Below, piece by piece: positions 1 to 10,016 of a stretch of 64,000 nt of DNA. This stretch comes from Comamonas testosteroni (lineage in GTDB: Bacteria; Pseudomonadota; Gammaproteobacteria; Burkholderiales; Burkholderiaceae_C). How positions within the stretch are numbered: position 1 is the stretch's first letter; each line of letters begins with the position of its first letter. The DNA lies in NCBI RefSeq assembly GCF_000761245.1, contig NZ_AWOR01000045.1, positions 62,001 through 126,000 on the forward strand. The letters run 5' to 3'. Below the pieces are notes generated by a model. That model was not told the DNA's origin. It did not search any database and saw nothing but the letters and a program-made list of their open reading frames with translations. The position numbers and the translations under genes were made by a program.

Positions 1-802
1 CTCCAGCGGCAGCTTCATCGCCAACCACACGCGCATGAATCTCAACACGCGCATGCAGATCATCACCGGCCCGAATATGGGCGGCAAATCGACCTATATG
101 CGCCAGGTGGCCTTGATCGTGCTGCTGGCCAGCATGGGCAGCTATGTGCCCGCCAGCGCTTGCCGCCTGGGGCCCATCGATGCCATCCACACGCGCATCG
201 GCGCCGCCGACGACCTGGCCAATGCCCAGTCCACCTTCATGATGGAGATGACCGAGGCCGCGCAGATTCTGCATTCGGCCACGCCCCACTCCCTGGTGCT
301 GATGGACGAGATCGGTCGCGGCACCAGCACCTTCGACGGACTGGCCCTGGCCAGCGGCATTGCCAGCCAGTTGCATGACAAGACCAAGGCGTTCACGCTG
401 TTTGCCACGCACTACTTCGAGCTGACCGAGCTGCCCGCCAAGGCCAAGGCCGCCGTCAACGTGCATGTCAGCGCCGCAGAGTCGGGCAGCGACATCGTGT
501 TTCTGCACGAGATCCAGGCCGGCCCCGCCAGCCGCAGCTACGGCATCCAGGTCGCCAAGCTGGCCGGCATGCCCGCAGGCGTTCTCAACCATGCGCGCCA
601 TGCGCTGGAAGCCCTCGAATCCCAGGCCGGCGAGAACGAGCTGCAGGTCAACCTGTTCGATGCCCCGGAGCTGGTGGACGCAAGCGCCGCCCTCAGCGCG
701 CTGGACCAGGCCATGGCCGACGTCAACCCCGATGCGCTGAGCCCGCGCGAAGCGCTGGAAGTGCTCTACCAGCTCAAGAAACTGAGCACCAGCGCCGCCT
801 GA
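1..802 (+). CDS. mutS: DNA mismatch repair protein MutS, C-terminal part (5' end outside window)
   Basis: ATPase domain of MutS, which binds mismatched DNA and recruits MutL in the cytoplasm. The frame is open from base 2, so the mismatch-binding, connector and clamp domains lie upstream of the window. Seen: Walker [10 protein letters not shown] just inside the edge, Walker B plus signature [12 protein letters not shown], the THYFELT segment after it, and a C-terminal helical tail ending at the TGA at 800-802. These motifs are specific to the MutS family. The C-terminal tail length (reading through [14 protein letters not shown]) fits full MutS1 rather than MutS2. It is followed by a GC-rich hairpin and a convergent chemoreceptor gene. 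Confidence 0.97.
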   Translation, partial: SSGSFIANHTRMNLNTRMQIITGPNMGGKSTYMRQVALIVLLASMGSYVPASACRLGPIDAIHTRIGAADDLANAQSTFMMEMTEAAQILHSATPHSLVLMDEIGRGTSTFDGLALASGIASQLHDKTKAFTLFATHYFELTELPAKAKAAVNVHVSAAESGSDIVFLHEIQAGPASRSYGIQVAKLAGMPAGVLNHARHALEALESQAGENELQVNLFDAPELVDASAALSALDQAMADVNPDALSPREALEVLYQLKKLSTSAA

Positions 803-829
803 GAACACGTTCTAAGCCTAGCGGACTCA

Positions 830-859
830 AGCCCGGGCCTGATCTCTTCAGGCCCGGCT
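830..859. terminator. GC-rich hairpin between mutS and the chemoreceptor gene
   Basis: An arm at 830-842 pairs with 848-859 over about 12 bp with one bulged C. No T-run follows, so intrinsic termination is only likely, not certain. Its position between two convergent genes fits a shared terminator. Confidence 0.45.
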
Positions 860-864
860 GGCGT

Positions 865-2790
865 TCAGGCCTCAAGCAGTTGCAGCTGCTGCTCCTGCAC
901 GGACGGGTTGCGCTGCGGTACTTCGCCCAGCTTGAAGGCAGAGACCTCGCCCAACAGACATGCGGCCTGCTCGCGCAGGCTGGTCGCGGCAGCGGCCGAC
1001 TGCTCGACCAGGGCGGAGTTCTGCTGCGTGGCATCGTCCAGGCCGGCCACGGACTGATTGATCTCGGCGATGCCGCGCCCCTGGGTCTGCGAAGCGTCGC
1101 TGATTTCCTCGATGATCCGCGTCACCCTGGCCACGGCGTCCAGCAACTCCTGCATGGTGGCCCCCGCATGCGCTACCTGCTGCGATCCGCTGCCCACCTG
1201 GGTAACGGAGTCCGTGATGAGCTGGCGCACTTCCTTTGCAGCCTCGGCCGAGCGCTGAGCCAGGCTGCGCACCTCGGCCGCCACCACGGAAAAGCCCCGG
1301 CCCTGCTCGCCGGCACGCGCGGCCTCCACGGCTGCGTTCAGCGCCAGGATATTGGTCTGGAAGGCAATCGAGTCGATCACGCCGATGATGTCGGCAATCT
1401 TGCGCGACGAGTGGTTGATGCCCTCCATGGTCATCACCACCTGCTGGAAGGCCGCACCGCCACGCTCGGCCACGCCGCGCGCCGACTGCGCCAGCTCGCC
1501 CGCGCTGCGCGTGGCCTCGGTATTGGCCTGCACGCTGTCCGTCAGCACCGACAGCGATGCCGCCGTCTGCTGCAAGGCACTGGCCGCCTGCTCGGTGCGC
1601 TGGCTCAGGTCCTGGTTGCCCTGGGCCACCTCGGAGCTGGCCACGGAAATCGAATCGGCTGCCTGGCGTACGGCCCCGACCATGCGCTCCAGCGAGGAGA
1701 CAAAGCGGTTGAAGGCCGAGGCCAGCGCCCCCACCTCGTCATTGCTCTCCACCGGCATGCGACGGCTCAGGTCGCCATGACCGTCGGCAATCTCCTCCAG
1801 CATGCGCGCCGCGCGCCCCACAGGCGCCGCAATCGCCCGACTCACCAGCCAGATCACCAGCAGGCCGATGCCGCCGCCCACCAAGCCGGCCACGGCCGAG
1901 GTCAGCGCAATGGTTCGCCGCACGCCACCCAGCACCTGGGCCTCGGGCAGCTCGGCAATCACGTACAGGTCCAGCTCGGGCACATAGGAGGAAGCGATCA
2001 GTTGACGGCCCGACGGCGCCTCGTACATGGCATGGGCAAAGCGCTCGCGGTTCAGCAGCGCAGCGCTGAGCTCGGCGCTGAAGCCGGGGCGGTCCTTGAG
2101 CCAGTGCTTGCCGTCCACCAGCGCCGGGTCGCGGTGCACGAGAATGCTGCCGTTGCCGCGCACCAGGGAGACCGAACCGGACTCACCCACCTGGTAGGCA
2201 CGCACGGCCTGGGCCAGCCCATCCACCGACAGGCCCAGGCCCGCAATGCCCTGCCTGCCCTGGCCCGCATCGAAGCGGACATTGATGAACAGCATATAGG
2301 CGTTGGAGCTGACGTCCTTGTCGATCTCCAGCACCTGCGACTTGTCGCCGGCCAGCAGCTCGTAGAACCACTGGTCGCCCTGACCCTTGGGCGCCAGCTT
2401 GCGCACCGGCCCCTGCTCGCCGAAATACTGGCCCGTGCTGCCCGAGACCCAGAACACCGATGAGGCCCCGGCCTGCTGCTTGACGGCCTGGGCGTATCTG
2501 GCCCACGCGGCATTGCCGTCCTCGGGCTCGCCCGCAGCCTCCCAGTCCAGCACAAAGCTGTTGCCGGCCACCGACCTGGCCATGGCCAGCGGCGTGCCGA
2601 TCTGGCGCAGGATGTCGTTGCGGATCTCACCCACCACGGCCGGCAGCTCCTGACCCACCACACGCTCGCGCAGGCTGGCGCCCGTCAGCACAAAACCCAG
2701 CACCGTGGAAATCGCCACGAACAGCAGCAGACAACTCACCATGCTGGACATGAGCTTGGTCCGTATCGACAGGTTGCGAAATGCGTGCAT
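865..2790 (-). CDS. methyl-accepting chemotaxis protein
   Basis: Transmembrane chemoreceptor of 641 aa that senses a periplasmic ligand and controls CheA through CheW. Seen in order: transmembrane helix about residues 15-37; a periplasmic dCache-like sensor about 45-285; a second helix about 293-318; HAMP 319-371 ([13 protein letters not shown]); and the cytoplasmic signalling hairpin with the highly conserved tip [20 protein letters not shown] at about 478-497. The C terminus (QLQLLEA) has no NWETF-type CheR-tethering pentapeptide. No che genes are adjacent, so this is an orphan receptor. The ligand cannot be read from the sequence. A weak GAGGGA ribosome site precedes the ATG at 2790. Confidence 0.95.
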   Translation of the reverse strand: MHAFRNLSIRTKLMSSMVSCLLLFVAISTVLGFVLTGASLRERVVGQELPAVVGEIRNDILRQIGTPLAMARSVAGNSFVLDWEAAGEPEDGNAAWARYAQAVKQQAGASSVFWVSGSTGQYFGEQGPVRKLAPKGQGDQWFYELLAGDKSQVLEIDKDVSSNAYMLFINVRFDAGQGRQGIAGLGLSVDGLAQAVRAYQVGESGSVSLVRGNGSILVHRDPALVDGKHWLKDRPGFSAELSAALLNRERFAHAMYEAPSGRQLIASSYVPELDLYVIAELPEAQVLGGVRRTIALTSAVAGLVGGGIGLLVIWLVSRAIAAPVGRAARMLEEIADGHGDLSRRMPVESNDEVGALASAFNRFVSSLERMVGAVRQAADSISVASSEVAQGNQDLSQRTEQAASALQQTAASLSVLTDSVQANTEATRSAGELAQSARGVAERGGAAFQQVVMTMEGINHSSRKIADIIGVIDSIAFQTNILALNAAVEAARAGEQGRGFSVVAAEVRSLAQRSAEAAKEVRQLITDSVTQVGSGSQQVAHAGATMQELLDAVARVTRIIEEISDASQTQGRGIAEINQSVAGLDDATQQNSALVEQSAAAATSLREQAACLLGEVSAFKLGEVPQRNPSVQEQQLQLLEA

Positions 2791-3063
2791 GGGAGTCCCT
2801 CTTCTAACCAGCTGTAAGCAAGTGTTCCATCAAGGGGCGGCATCTTCTCACGCATCCTGGGCGTGCATCTCAGGGACTTCCTGAGCCCGGCCCCGCAGCC
2901 GTGCCTGGGCAGGGCATTGGCAACAGTTACAGGGCCACCAACGACACTATTAAAACCCTTCTAAAATCGCGTTGCAGCCTGCGTTTACCGCTATACATTT
3001 AAAAGCACTCGACGCTTGCTGCATCTGGTGTTCATACGTTTTTCATTATTGTCTCTATCACCC

Positions 3064-4047
3064 ATGACATACTGCGTCGCCCTCAAGCTCAACGCCGGCC
3101 TGGTGTTTCTGTCCGACTCCCGCACCAATGCCGGACTCGACCAGATCAGCACCTTCCGCAAGGTCATGCTGTATGAGCAACCGGGCGAGCGCTTCATGGT
3201 GCTGCAATCGGCCGGCAATCTGTCCATCACCCAGTCTGTGCGCGAGCTGCTGGAGAGCTTTCAGCTGCACGACACGACCACGGACGAGATGCTGACCATC
3301 TGGAATGTGCGCAGCATGTTCGATGCCGCGCGCGTGCTGGGCGCGGCCGTGCGCCATGTGCATGAGCGCGAGGCCACGGCGCTGCAGCGCGCCGGGGTGG
3401 ACTTCAATGTCTCCATGATTTTTGGCGGCCAGATCCAGGGCGAGCGCATGCGCCTGTTCCAGGTCTATTCGGCGGGCAACTTCATCGAGGCCACGGGCGA
3501 GACGCCCTACTTCCAGATCGGCGAATCCAAGTACGGCAAGCCCGTGCTGGACCGCGTCATCACCTCCGAGACCCCGCTGGACGAAGCCGCCAAGTGCGCG
3601 CTGGTGTCCATGGACAGCACGCTCAAGTCCAACCTCTCGGTGGGCCTGCCGCTGGATCTGATCGTCTACGAGAACAACCGCTTCGCCACGGACCGCATTG
3701 TCTGCCTGGACGCCGACAACCCCTATCTGCGCATGCTGCACGACAGCTGGGGCGAGCGCCTGCGCCATGTCTTCGACAGCATCGACGATCCGGCCTGGGA
3801 CGGCGGCCAGACCGATACGCCGATTCGCATTCACAGCCCGCGCGCGCATCCGCTGATCAAGGTGGGTGCACCCGTTGCATCACGCTCGGCCCACGGCCTG
3901 GGTGCAGGCAATGTTCCGCCCGCCGCGCTGCGCCAGCCCGTAGTGCCGGCTCAGGCCGGCCTGAGCATGGCCGATGAATACCAGCGCCTGCAGACGGCAG
4001 AAGAGCAGGCGCGCATGCAAAGACAGGCAGGCCTGTCCAGGCGCTAA
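3064..4047 (+). CDS. Anbu-type proteasome-like peptidase with C-terminal extension
   Basis: Predicted Ntn-hydrolase peptidase of the bacterial proteasome-like Anbu family (COG3484). I chose the ATG at 3064 because it puts Met before Thr2 in MTYCVALKL; in this family Thr becomes the N-terminal nucleophile after Met removal. An upstream in-frame codon at 3016 would bury it. Also seen are SDSRTNAGLDQISTFRK, where Asp and Arg match the conserved active-site neighbourhood, and SAGNLSITQSV. The product is 327 aa, while Anbu proteins are usually about 240-250 aa; the extra C-terminal stretch of roughly 80 residues is low-complexity and rich in Ala, Pro, Gln and Arg. The transglutaminase-like, alpha-E and ATP-grasp partners often found with Anbu are not adjacent. 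The ribosome site is weak. Confidence 0.9.
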   Translation: MTYCVALKLNAGLVFLSDSRTNAGLDQISTFRKVMLYEQPGERFMVLQSAGNLSITQSVRELLESFQLHDTTTDEMLTIWNVRSMFDAARVLGAAVRHVHEREATALQRAGVDFNVSMIFGGQIQGERMRLFQVYSAGNFIEATGETPYFQIGESKYGKPVLDRVITSETPLDEAAKCALVSMDSTLKSNLSVGLPLDLIVYENNRFATDRIVCLDADNPYLRMLHDSWGERLRHVFDSIDDPAWDGGQTDTPIRIHSPRAHPLIKVGAPVASRSAHGLGAGNVPPAALRQPVVPAQAGLSMADEYQRLQTAEEQARMQRQAGLSRR

Positions 4048-4063
4048 ACTGATCGACGCATCC

Positions 4064-4086
4064 AACGCCCCTTCGGGGCGTTTTTC
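4064..4086 (+). terminator. intrinsic terminator after the Anbu-type gene
   Basis: A perfect stem AACGCCCC / GGGGCGTT with a short loop is followed by five T bases at 4081-4085. Confidence 0.85.
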
Positions 4087-4107
4087 CTGTCCAGCCCGTC
4101 CCGCGCC

Positions 4108-4983
4108 ATGTCCCAACCCACTGCCACCACCAGCACGACGAACACCCTGCCCGTGGTCTTCGCGCATGCCAACAGCTTTCCCATAGGTACCTATCGCCTG
4201 CTGTTTTCGCTGCTGCGTCAGCGCGGTATCGAGGCTGGCGGCGTGCAGCGCTTCGGCCACGACCCCCAGCGCCCGGTCACCAATCACTGGCCGCATCTGG
4301 TGGACGAGCTGATCGAATACATAGAGCAGCAGGTCGAGCGGCACGGCCGGCCGGTCTATCTGGTGGGCCACTCGCTGGGCGGCATTCTGAGTTTTCAGGC
4401 GGCGTCCAAGCGCCCCGATCTGGCGCGCGGCGTGCTGCTCATCGACTCGCCCCTGCTGGGCGGCTGGAAGGCGAACGCCGTGGGCCTGGCCAAGCAGACG
4501 CAGATCGTGGCCTCGGTCTCCCCCGGCAAGATCAGCCAGCGCCGGCGCACCACCTGGGCCAGCAACGAAGAGGCGCTGGAGTATTTCCGCAGCAAGAAGG
4601 CCTTTGCCCAGTGGCACCCGCAGGTGCTGCAGGACTATGTGCAGCACGGCCTGGAGGACGACCAGGGCAAGCGCAGCCTGCTGTTCAGGCGCGAGGTGGA
4701 AACCGCCATCTACAACACCCTGCCCAGCAATCTCAACAACCAGCTCAGGCGTCACCCCGTGCGCTGCCCGGTGGCCTTCATCGGCGGTCGCTCGTCGGTA
4801 GAGATGCGCCAGGTGGGCATGGAGATGACGCAGCGCATCACCCGCGGGCGCATCACGATGCTGGACGGCGGCCATCTGTTTCCCATGGAGCGCCCCGAGG
4901 CCACGGCCGCCGCCATCGAGGCATCGCTGCTCAATATGGAGCAGACCATTTTGCAGAAATCCGCAGGAAGCACTCACAAATAA
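4108..4983 (+). CDS. alpha/beta hydrolase
   Basis: Cytoplasmic alpha/beta-hydrolase-fold protein of 291 aa with no signal peptide. Seen: the strand and oxyanion segment PVVFAHANSFP at about 15-25, the nucleophile elbow GHSLGG with Ser89, and a C-terminal catalytic His in LDGGHLFPMERPE. The HANSFP motif and the MERPEATA end resemble small esterase/hydrolase families annotated in Pseudomonas and Burkholderiales, but the substrate is unknown. It sits alone between terminators. Its TAA stop lies at the edge of a dispersed repeat (4981-5064). Confidence 0.88.
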   Translation: MSQPTATTSTTNTLPVVFAHANSFPIGTYRLLFSLLRQRGIEAGGVQRFGHDPQRPVTNHWPHLVDELIEYIEQQVERHGRPVYLVGHSLGGILSFQAASKRPDLARGVLLIDSPLLGGWKANAVGLAKQTQIVASVSPGKISQRRRTTWASNEEALEYFRSKKAFAQWHPQVLQDYVQHGLEDDQGKRSLLFRREVETAIYNTLPSNLNNQLRRHPVRCPVAFIGGRSSVEMRQVGMEMTQRITRGRITMLDGGHLFPMERPEATAAAIEASLLNMEQTILQKSAGSTHK

Positions 4984-5064
4984 GTAGCTTCTTGCGCTTT
5001 TCAGATAACGATTTCAGCATCAAAACAATCTGAAATTCAATCAGAACAAGCGCTTCAAGCTATT
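4981..5064 (+). repeat. dispersed palindromic repeat, family A, copy 1
   Basis: Begins at the stop codon of the hydrolase gene with TAGCTTCTTGCGCTT and ends with AAGCGCTTCAAGCTATT, so the two ends form an imperfect inverted repeat. It shares the core TAGCT-n-GCGCTT-n-ATAA with seven other copies in this window. Confidence 0.75.
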
Positions 5065-5102
5065 AAAAAAGCCGCTTGCAATTACGCAAGCGGCTTTTTT
5101 TG
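5064..5102. terminator. bidirectional intrinsic terminator
   Basis: Stem GCCGCTTGC / GCAAGCGGC flanked by an A-run on the left and a T-run of seven on the right. It can end transcription of the hydrolase gene and of convergent uppP. Confidence 0.88.
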
Positions 5103-5120
5103 TGGGCAGCGCCAAGGCAC

Positions 5121-5945
5121 TCAATGGTGCCAGTCCACGATGCCGGTATAGGCCGTCACCAGCACGATGATGCCGAAAACGATGCGGTACCAGGCAAACG
5201 GCACAAAGCTGTTGGTGGAGATAAAGCGCAGCAGCCAGCGCACGCACAGCCAGGCACTGATGAACGAGAAGATCAGGCCCACGGCAAACAGCGGCACATC
5301 CGCCATGGACAGCAGCGCACGCTCCTTGTAGAGGCTGTAGACGCCCGCGCCGATCAGCGTGGGCATGGCCAGGAAGAACGAGAAGTCCGTGGCCGCCTTG
5401 CGCGACAGGCCCATGAGCATGCCGCCGATGATGGTGGAGCCGCTGCGGCTGGTGCCGGGCACCAGGGCAAAGCACTGCACCAGGCCGACCTTGAGCGCAT
5501 CGAGAGCCGTCATATCGTCCACCGACTGCACGCGGGTGGCGGCAGCGGGCCGCTTCTCGGCCCAGAGAATCACGAAGCCGCCGAGGATGAAGGTGGTCGC
5601 CACGATGACCGGAGTGAACAGATGCTCCTGCACATATTTGCCGAACAGCAGCGCCAGCACCACGGCAGGCAAAAAGCCGATGAGAACGTTGAGCGCGAAC
5701 TTCTGCGCCTGGCGGCTGCTGGGCAGCTCCACCAGCGTGTCCCGGATCTTCTGCCAGTACACCAGCATCACGGCAAAGATGGCTCCGGTCTGGATCGCAA
5801 TCTCAAACACCTTGGCCTTGCCGCCGACAAAACCCATCAGCGAACCCGCCAGGATCAGGTGGCCGGTTGAGGAAATCGGCAAGAACTCGGTCAGCCCTTC
5901 CACAATGCCCATGATGGCGGCCTTGACCAGCAATAAAGTATCCAC
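5121..5945 (-). CDS. uppP: undecaprenyl-diphosphatase (UppP/BacA)
   Basis: Integral membrane enzyme that dephosphorylates undecaprenyl diphosphate to recycle the lipid carrier for peptidoglycan and other wall polymers. I chose the GTG at 5945 ([13 protein letters not shown]) because it has an AAGGA site in front and matches the usual N terminus of the family; an upstream in-frame ATG at 5978 would add 11 atypical residues. The product is 274 aa. Seen: the glutamate-rich motif EGLTE at 16-20 followed by PISSTGH at 23-29, and the second motif PGTSRSGST at 163-171, which carries the catalytic Arg and Ser. About eight hydrophobic helices are visible. Confidence 0.96.
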   Translation of the reverse strand: MDTLLLVKAAIMGIVEGLTEFLPISSTGHLILAGSLMGFVGGKAKVFEIAIQTGAIFAVMLVYWQKIRDTLVELPSSRQAQKFALNVLIGFLPAVVLALLFGKYVQEHLFTPVIVATTFILGGFVILWAEKRPAAATRVQSVDDMTALDALKVGLVQCFALVPGTSRSGSTIIGGMLMGLSRKAATDFSFFLAMPTLIGAGVYSLYKERALLSMADVPLFAVGLIFSFISAWLCVRWLLRFISTNSFVPFAWYRIVFGIIVLVTAYTGIVDWHH

Positions 5946-6158
5946 GCGAATCGTCCTTTGGATGCAGGGTTGAAGCAAAGCCGCCCATTATCCGCTCGCC
6001 ATTTTCCCGATCGCGCTCACAAGACCTTTTCCGCCCGCCAATCGACAGACAATCGCAAACTTTTACAAGACACGGTCGACGCTTCTGGGCAAAGTCACGC
6101 GCTTGTGCTGCAATAGCTGCGCGCCGGTTGTCGGCGTTTTTTCAAAAATCACACCATC

Positions 6159-6437
6159 ATGAAAAAATTTGTGGTCCTGGCTGTCGTGTCCCTGGCCTGC
6201 AGCATGAGCATGGCTGCCGGCGACAAACCCAAAACCGCCCAGCAGCAGCTCATGGGCACCTGCAACACCGAAGCCACCGGCAAGAAGGGCGATGAGCGCA
6301 AGGAGTTCATGAAGTCCTGCCTGTCCGACGGCAAAAAGCGTCAGCAGGAACGCATGAAGAGCTGCAATGCCGATGCCACCGGCAAAAAGGGCGACGAGCG
6401 CAAGGCCTTCATGAGCGAGTGCCTGAAGAAGGACTGA
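6159..6437 (+). CDS. psiF: PsiF-family repeat protein
   Basis: Small exported protein of 92 aa. A signal peptide of about 20 residues ends at MAAG, followed by two copies of the PsiF repeat, each with a CN-x-A/E-ATGKKGDERK-x-FM-x-C pattern; four Cys residues suggest two disulfides. In E. coli psiF is induced by phosphate starvation, but its biochemical role is unknown. I see no convincing Pho box upstream. It lies alone between divergent uppP and a convergent iron-uptake operon. Confidence 0.88.
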   Translation: MKKFVVLAVVSLACSMSMAAGDKPKTAQQQLMGTCNTEATGKKGDERKEFMKSCLSDGKKRQQERMKSCNADATGKKGDERKAFMSECLKKD

Positions 6438-6525
6438 GCGGGCTGAGCCGCTTTGCCGCCCTTGTCCTGAGCAAAAGCCAGGCCCGGCGTCACCAAGCCG
6501 GATTGCGCGACGTTCGGCGCAATGC

Positions 6526-6551
6526 ACAAAGCCACCGCAGGGTGGCTTTGT
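6526..6551 (+). terminator. hairpin after psiF
   Basis: CAAAGCCACC pairs with GGTGGCTTTG around a four-base loop. Only a weak T-rich tail follows, and it sits between convergent genes. Confidence 0.55.
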
Positions 6552-6555
6552 GGTT

Positions 6556-7815
6556 TCAGGCCGAGGCAGCCGCCGAGGTCGTTCGCCGGGCACGGCGTTT
6601 TTTCCACCAGATGATGACGCCGGTGATGGACAGCATGGCCACCATCACACCGACCACCGATATCAGCACACGCCCGAAGGTGCCCAGAATGCGGCCGCTG
6701 TGCAGCGGCAACTGCAGCTGCACGAACACATCGGCTCCCGTGCCATGCCAGGGGCGATAGCTGCCCAGCACCTCACCGCTTTCCGAGCTCACATAGACAT
6801 TGGACAGCCCCATGCCCATGGCCCCGGTCTCGTCGTCGGGATCGAAGAAGGACACGTTGTAGAACGGGAAATCCCCGCCATACCAGATGCCTCCGGCCTC
6901 GGTCTTGATACCCAGCCGCAGCGCTTCCTTGCGCGCGATCTCCATGGCCGTGGCAAAGCCGATCTTCGGCTCGATAAAGCTGCCCAAAGGTGCCGGCTTG
7001 AGCGTCTCGTAGGGCCCGGGCGTGGTGGTCGAGACCTTGCTCATCACGGGATAGAACACCTCGCGGTAGAGATTGATCGAGAACGAGGTAAAGGCCACGA
7101 TGACGATCACGCCCCAGATCCACAGCGCACCCGCGCGGTGCAGATCGAAATTGAGCTTGTAGGCACCGGCGCCCCAGCGTATGCGCCAGGAAGGCATCCA
7201 GCGCGCCCACCAGGACTTGCCGCCAGCCTTGGCGGGCGCGTCCTGCGCCCCGGCCGCAGCCGCCTTCTTCTTCACCGGCAGGGTCAGTACCAGCGCCCAG
7301 AAGCTGTCGGCCAGCCACAGCAGCGCCAGGCCGCCCATGAACCAGTAGCCCCAGCGGTTGCTGCCCGCAAACGTGGGACTGAGCAGGCTTTCATGCAGAT
7401 GGCGCAGCCAGGGCATGAGATTGCGCCAGCTCAGGGCCAGGCTCTTGGAGTCGCGGTGACCGGTGATGGCACCCGTCACCGGGTCCACGAACACCGTGTT
7501 GTAGCCCAGCACATGGGGCTTGCCCGTGCCCTGGTCCACCAGCGGGCGCACCAAAAAGGAAGCCGCCTCGCCCTCGCGCAGGCCAAGGCTCATATAGGAG
7601 ATCTCGACGCGCGCATCGGCTGTCTGCACGGCCTTGGCCAGTTGCAGCGGCGTCTGCAGCGGGCCGCGTCCCGGCGTGTGCAGCATGTCGGCGTTGAGCC
7701 AGTCGTCGATTTCATGGTCCCACGAGAGCACCGCCCCCGTGAGACCGGTCATGACCAGGAAGGCCGCGAGAAACAGGCCGACCCAGCGATGAACCACGGT
7801 CCACAGAGCGCGCAT
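6556..7815 (-). CDS. PepSY-associated membrane protein, probably iron-siderophore reductase-like
   Basis: Inner-membrane protein of 419 aa with the PepSY_TM architecture: helix about 9-31 following WTVVHRWVG, a periplasmic PepSY-like region, helices about 157-180 and 233-255, and a last helix about 377-402 before a basic tail (WWKKRRARR). Conserved His residues near helix ends (HRW at the N terminus, HLHES, DLHRAG) are typical. Relatives such as FoxB or PiuB-like proteins lie beside siderophore receptors and are thought to release or reduce iron from siderophores. Its ATG at 7815 shares one base with the stop of the upstream receptor gene (TGATG), which implies translational coupling. Confidence 0.88.
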   Translation of the reverse strand: MRALWTVVHRWVGLFLAAFLVMTGLTGAVLSWDHEIDDWLNADMLHTPGRGPLQTPLQLAKAVQTADARVEISYMSLGLREGEAASFLVRPLVDQGTGKPHVLGYNTVFVDPVTGAITGHRDSKSLALSWRNLMPWLRHLHESLLSPTFAGSNRWGYWFMGGLALLWLADSFWALVLTLPVKKKAAAAGAQDAPAKAGGKSWWARWMPSWRIRWGAGAYKLNFDLHRAGALWIWGVIVIVAFTSFSINLYREVFYPVMSKVSTTTPGPYETLKPAPLGSFIEPKIGFATAMEIARKEALRLGIKTEAGGIWYGGDFPFYNVSFFDPDDETGAMGMGLSNVYVSSESGEVLGSYRPWHGTGADVFVQLQLPLHSGRILGTFGRVLISVVGVMVAMLSITGVIIWWKKRRARRTTSAAASA

Positions 7816-10004
7816 CAGAAGTCCACGCTGGCGGTCAGGGAGAAGGTGCGGGGCGCGCCCTGGACCAGATAGCCGCTGGTGGCATAGCCGCCGACCGAGG
7901 CCCAGTAGTTGCGGTTAGCCACGTTGTCCACGCGCGCATTCAGGGTCACCAGCTTGCCACCGACGTCCATCAGATAGCGGGCGCCCAGGTCAAAGCGGGT
8001 CCAGGCCGGCACGCGCTGGGTGTTGCCGGCATTGGCGTACTGCGCGCCGGTATACATCAGCCGTGCATTCAATGCCAGGCCGCGCACGCCCGGCACATCC
8101 CAGTCAGCGCCGATATTGGCCTGGCTGCGGGGCACGCCCACCACGCGCTTGCCATCATTGGCGCCATCCGCCGTGCTCAGGTATTTGGCGTCCAGCAGAG
8201 TCACGCCGCCGAGCACGCGCAGGCCCTTGACGGGTTCGCCGAACACATTGAACTCCAGACCGCGATTGCGCTGCTTGCCGAACACGCCGTAGACATTGTT
8301 CTGCACATAGGCACTGGGCATACTCGTGATGAACAAGGAGGCGCTGGCGCCGATATTGCCGCCGTCGTATTTGAGGCCCACCTCCTTCTGGCGGGAGACA
8401 TAGGGAGCGAATACCTGGCCTGCATTGCTGACGACCTGGCCACCGTTGGTCATGGGCGCGCTGCCGCCCTTGGCCAGCCCTTCGATGTAGTTGGCATAAG
8501 CCGAAACCGCGGGGGTCAGCTTGAACACCAGGCCCGCCACCGGAGTCACGCGGCTCTTGTCGTAGCTGCCCGAGCTTGCACCCGTCGTGGCATCGAAGCC
8601 GTCGACCTTGATGCTCTGGTAGCGCATGCCCACCGTCAGCAGCAGGCGCTCGTCCATGAAGCCCAGGGTATCGGCCAGTGCCAGGCTGCTGGTCTTGATG
8701 CGCTCGGTCTCGCGCGGGTTGCCCAGGATGCCGCCCAGTCCGGTATAGCCAGGCGCAGGCAGGGACACCGGGTTGTAGATGTTGTTGCTCTGGCCGGTTG
8801 CGTAGTTGTAGCCCCAGGCATTGCGCTCGCTGGAATCAAAGGCCGACAGCGAAGCCACCACCGAATGCTTGACCGAGCCGGTCTCGAACTTGCCGCGCAG
8901 GCCCAGCTCGCCGGTCTTGACGCGGTTCTTGCGCGTGTTGTCGAAGCGGTTGACCACGGCATCGCCAGCCGCGCTGGACAGCGTCAGACCCGACAGCGCG
9001 TTGTCCTCGCTGCCCCGGCGCATGCCCACAGCGGCCCAGCCGGTCCATTGGTCGTTGAAGTCGTATTCCCCGCGCACGGTGCCGAACAGGTCGCGGCTGT
9101 TGGAGTAGGTCCAGGGCTGTGCGTAGTTGGTCTTGCTGTCCGGTGCGGCTGGAATGGGCAGATTGCCCGAAGGGGTCAGCGAGGGACGCGGCGCCGTCAG
9201 CTTGTGCTCCTGCCAGCCCAGATCGGCCGACAGGCGTGCACGGCTGCTGCGCCAGTTCAGGCCCAGCGAACCGACCGTGGTGTGGACTTTTTCGTTGCTC
9301 ACGCCGGTGCCGCCGCTGCGCCGTGCAAGATTCAGGCGCACGCCGGCTGCATCATCGGGGCCGAAACGGCGCGCCACATCCGCAGCCGCGTAGGCCTGCC
9401 CGCCGCTGGCGCCACCCAGGGTCACACGATTGAGCGGCTCGTTGCCGGCGCGCTTGGGCACCACATTGATGAGGCCGCCCAGACCGCCGCCGCTGACGCT
9501 GCCCGCACCCGCGCCGCTGAGAAAGGCATTCGCTCCGCGAAACACTTCCACGCGCTCCACGAACTCCGACGCCATGTACTGGCGCGGCACCAGACCGTAC
9601 AGGCCGTTGTAGGCCACATCGTCGGAATACAGCACAAAGCCGCGCACAAAGTAGGCCTGCTGGAAGTTGCCGAAGCCTCGCGCCGAGCGCACGCCCGCAT
9701 CGTTGAGCAGCACGTCGCCCACGCTCTTGGCCTGCTGGTCCTGAATCAGATCGCTGGTGTAGCTGGTGGCGGAAAACGGGGTCTCCATCATGTCCTGGTT
9801 TCCCAGTACGCCGACACGCGCTCCGCGCGCCACCTGCCCGCCCGCAAAAGGCTTGGCCAGACCCTGGGCCGAAGCATCGGCGCTGGCCTCCACGGTGACG
9901 GTCTGCAGGGCAGCTTCTGATTCAGTGCTGGAAGTTTGGGCAAAAACAGTCTGCTGGCTGCACAGTGCGAGGGCAGCCAGGGAAATCGGTCGCAGCAGGA
10001 ACAT
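7815..10004 (-). CDS. TonB-dependent siderophore receptor
   Basis: Outer-membrane receptor of 729 aa for a ferric siderophore, powered by TonB. Seen: signal peptide 1-22 (cut after VFAQ), a TonB-box-like LQTVTVEA, a plug domain with DVLLNDAGVRSARGFG and RVEVFRGANAFLSG, then a long beta-barrel ending in the aromatic FSLTASVDF typical of outer-membrane insertion. The siderophore class cannot be told; the length fits hydroxamate/catecholate receptors. There is no N-terminal signalling extension, so no FecR-type surface signalling is expected. Fur-like sites lie just upstream. It forms a two-gene operon with the downstream PepSY protein. Confidence 0.93.
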   Translation of the reverse strand: MFLLRPISLAALALCSQQTVFAQTSSTESEAALQTVTVEASADASAQGLAKPFAGGQVARGARVGVLGNQDMMETPFSATSYTSDLIQDQQAKSVGDVLLNDAGVRSARGFGNFQQAYFVRGFVLYSDDVAYNGLYGLVPRQYMASEFVERVEVFRGANAFLSGAGAGSVSGGGLGGLINVVPKRAGNEPLNRVTLGGASGGQAYAAADVARRFGPDDAAGVRLNLARRSGGTGVSNEKVHTTVGSLGLNWRSSRARLSADLGWQEHKLTAPRPSLTPSGNLPIPAAPDSKTNYAQPWTYSNSRDLFGTVRGEYDFNDQWTGWAAVGMRRGSEDNALSGLTLSSAAGDAVVNRFDNTRKNRVKTGELGLRGKFETGSVKHSVVASLSAFDSSERNAWGYNYATGQSNNIYNPVSLPAPGYTGLGGILGNPRETERIKTSSLALADTLGFMDERLLLTVGMRYQSIKVDGFDATTGASSGSYDKSRVTPVAGLVFKLTPAVSAYANYIEGLAKGGSAPMTNGGQVVSNAGQVFAPYVSRQKEVGLKYDGGNIGASASLFITSMPSAYVQNNVYGVFGKQRNRGLEFNVFGEPVKGLRVLGGVTLLDAKYLSTADGANDGKRVVGVPRSQANIGADWDVPGVRGLALNARLMYTGAQYANAGNTQRVPAWTRFDLGARYLMDVGGKLVTLNARVDNVANRNYWASVGGYATSGYLVQGAPRTFSLTASVDF

Positions 10005-10016
10005 TTTTAAAGTTAT

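Noticed and set aside
880..2463. Long open frame antisense to the chemoreceptor gene
   Set aside because: High-GC codon bias leaves an open antisense frame; the product is His/Arg/Leu-rich with no domain, and the opposite strand encodes an unmistakable chemoreceptor.
6060..6158. Pho box upstream of the PsiF-family gene
   Set aside because: I found no pair of CTGTCAT-like heptamers with the right spacing.
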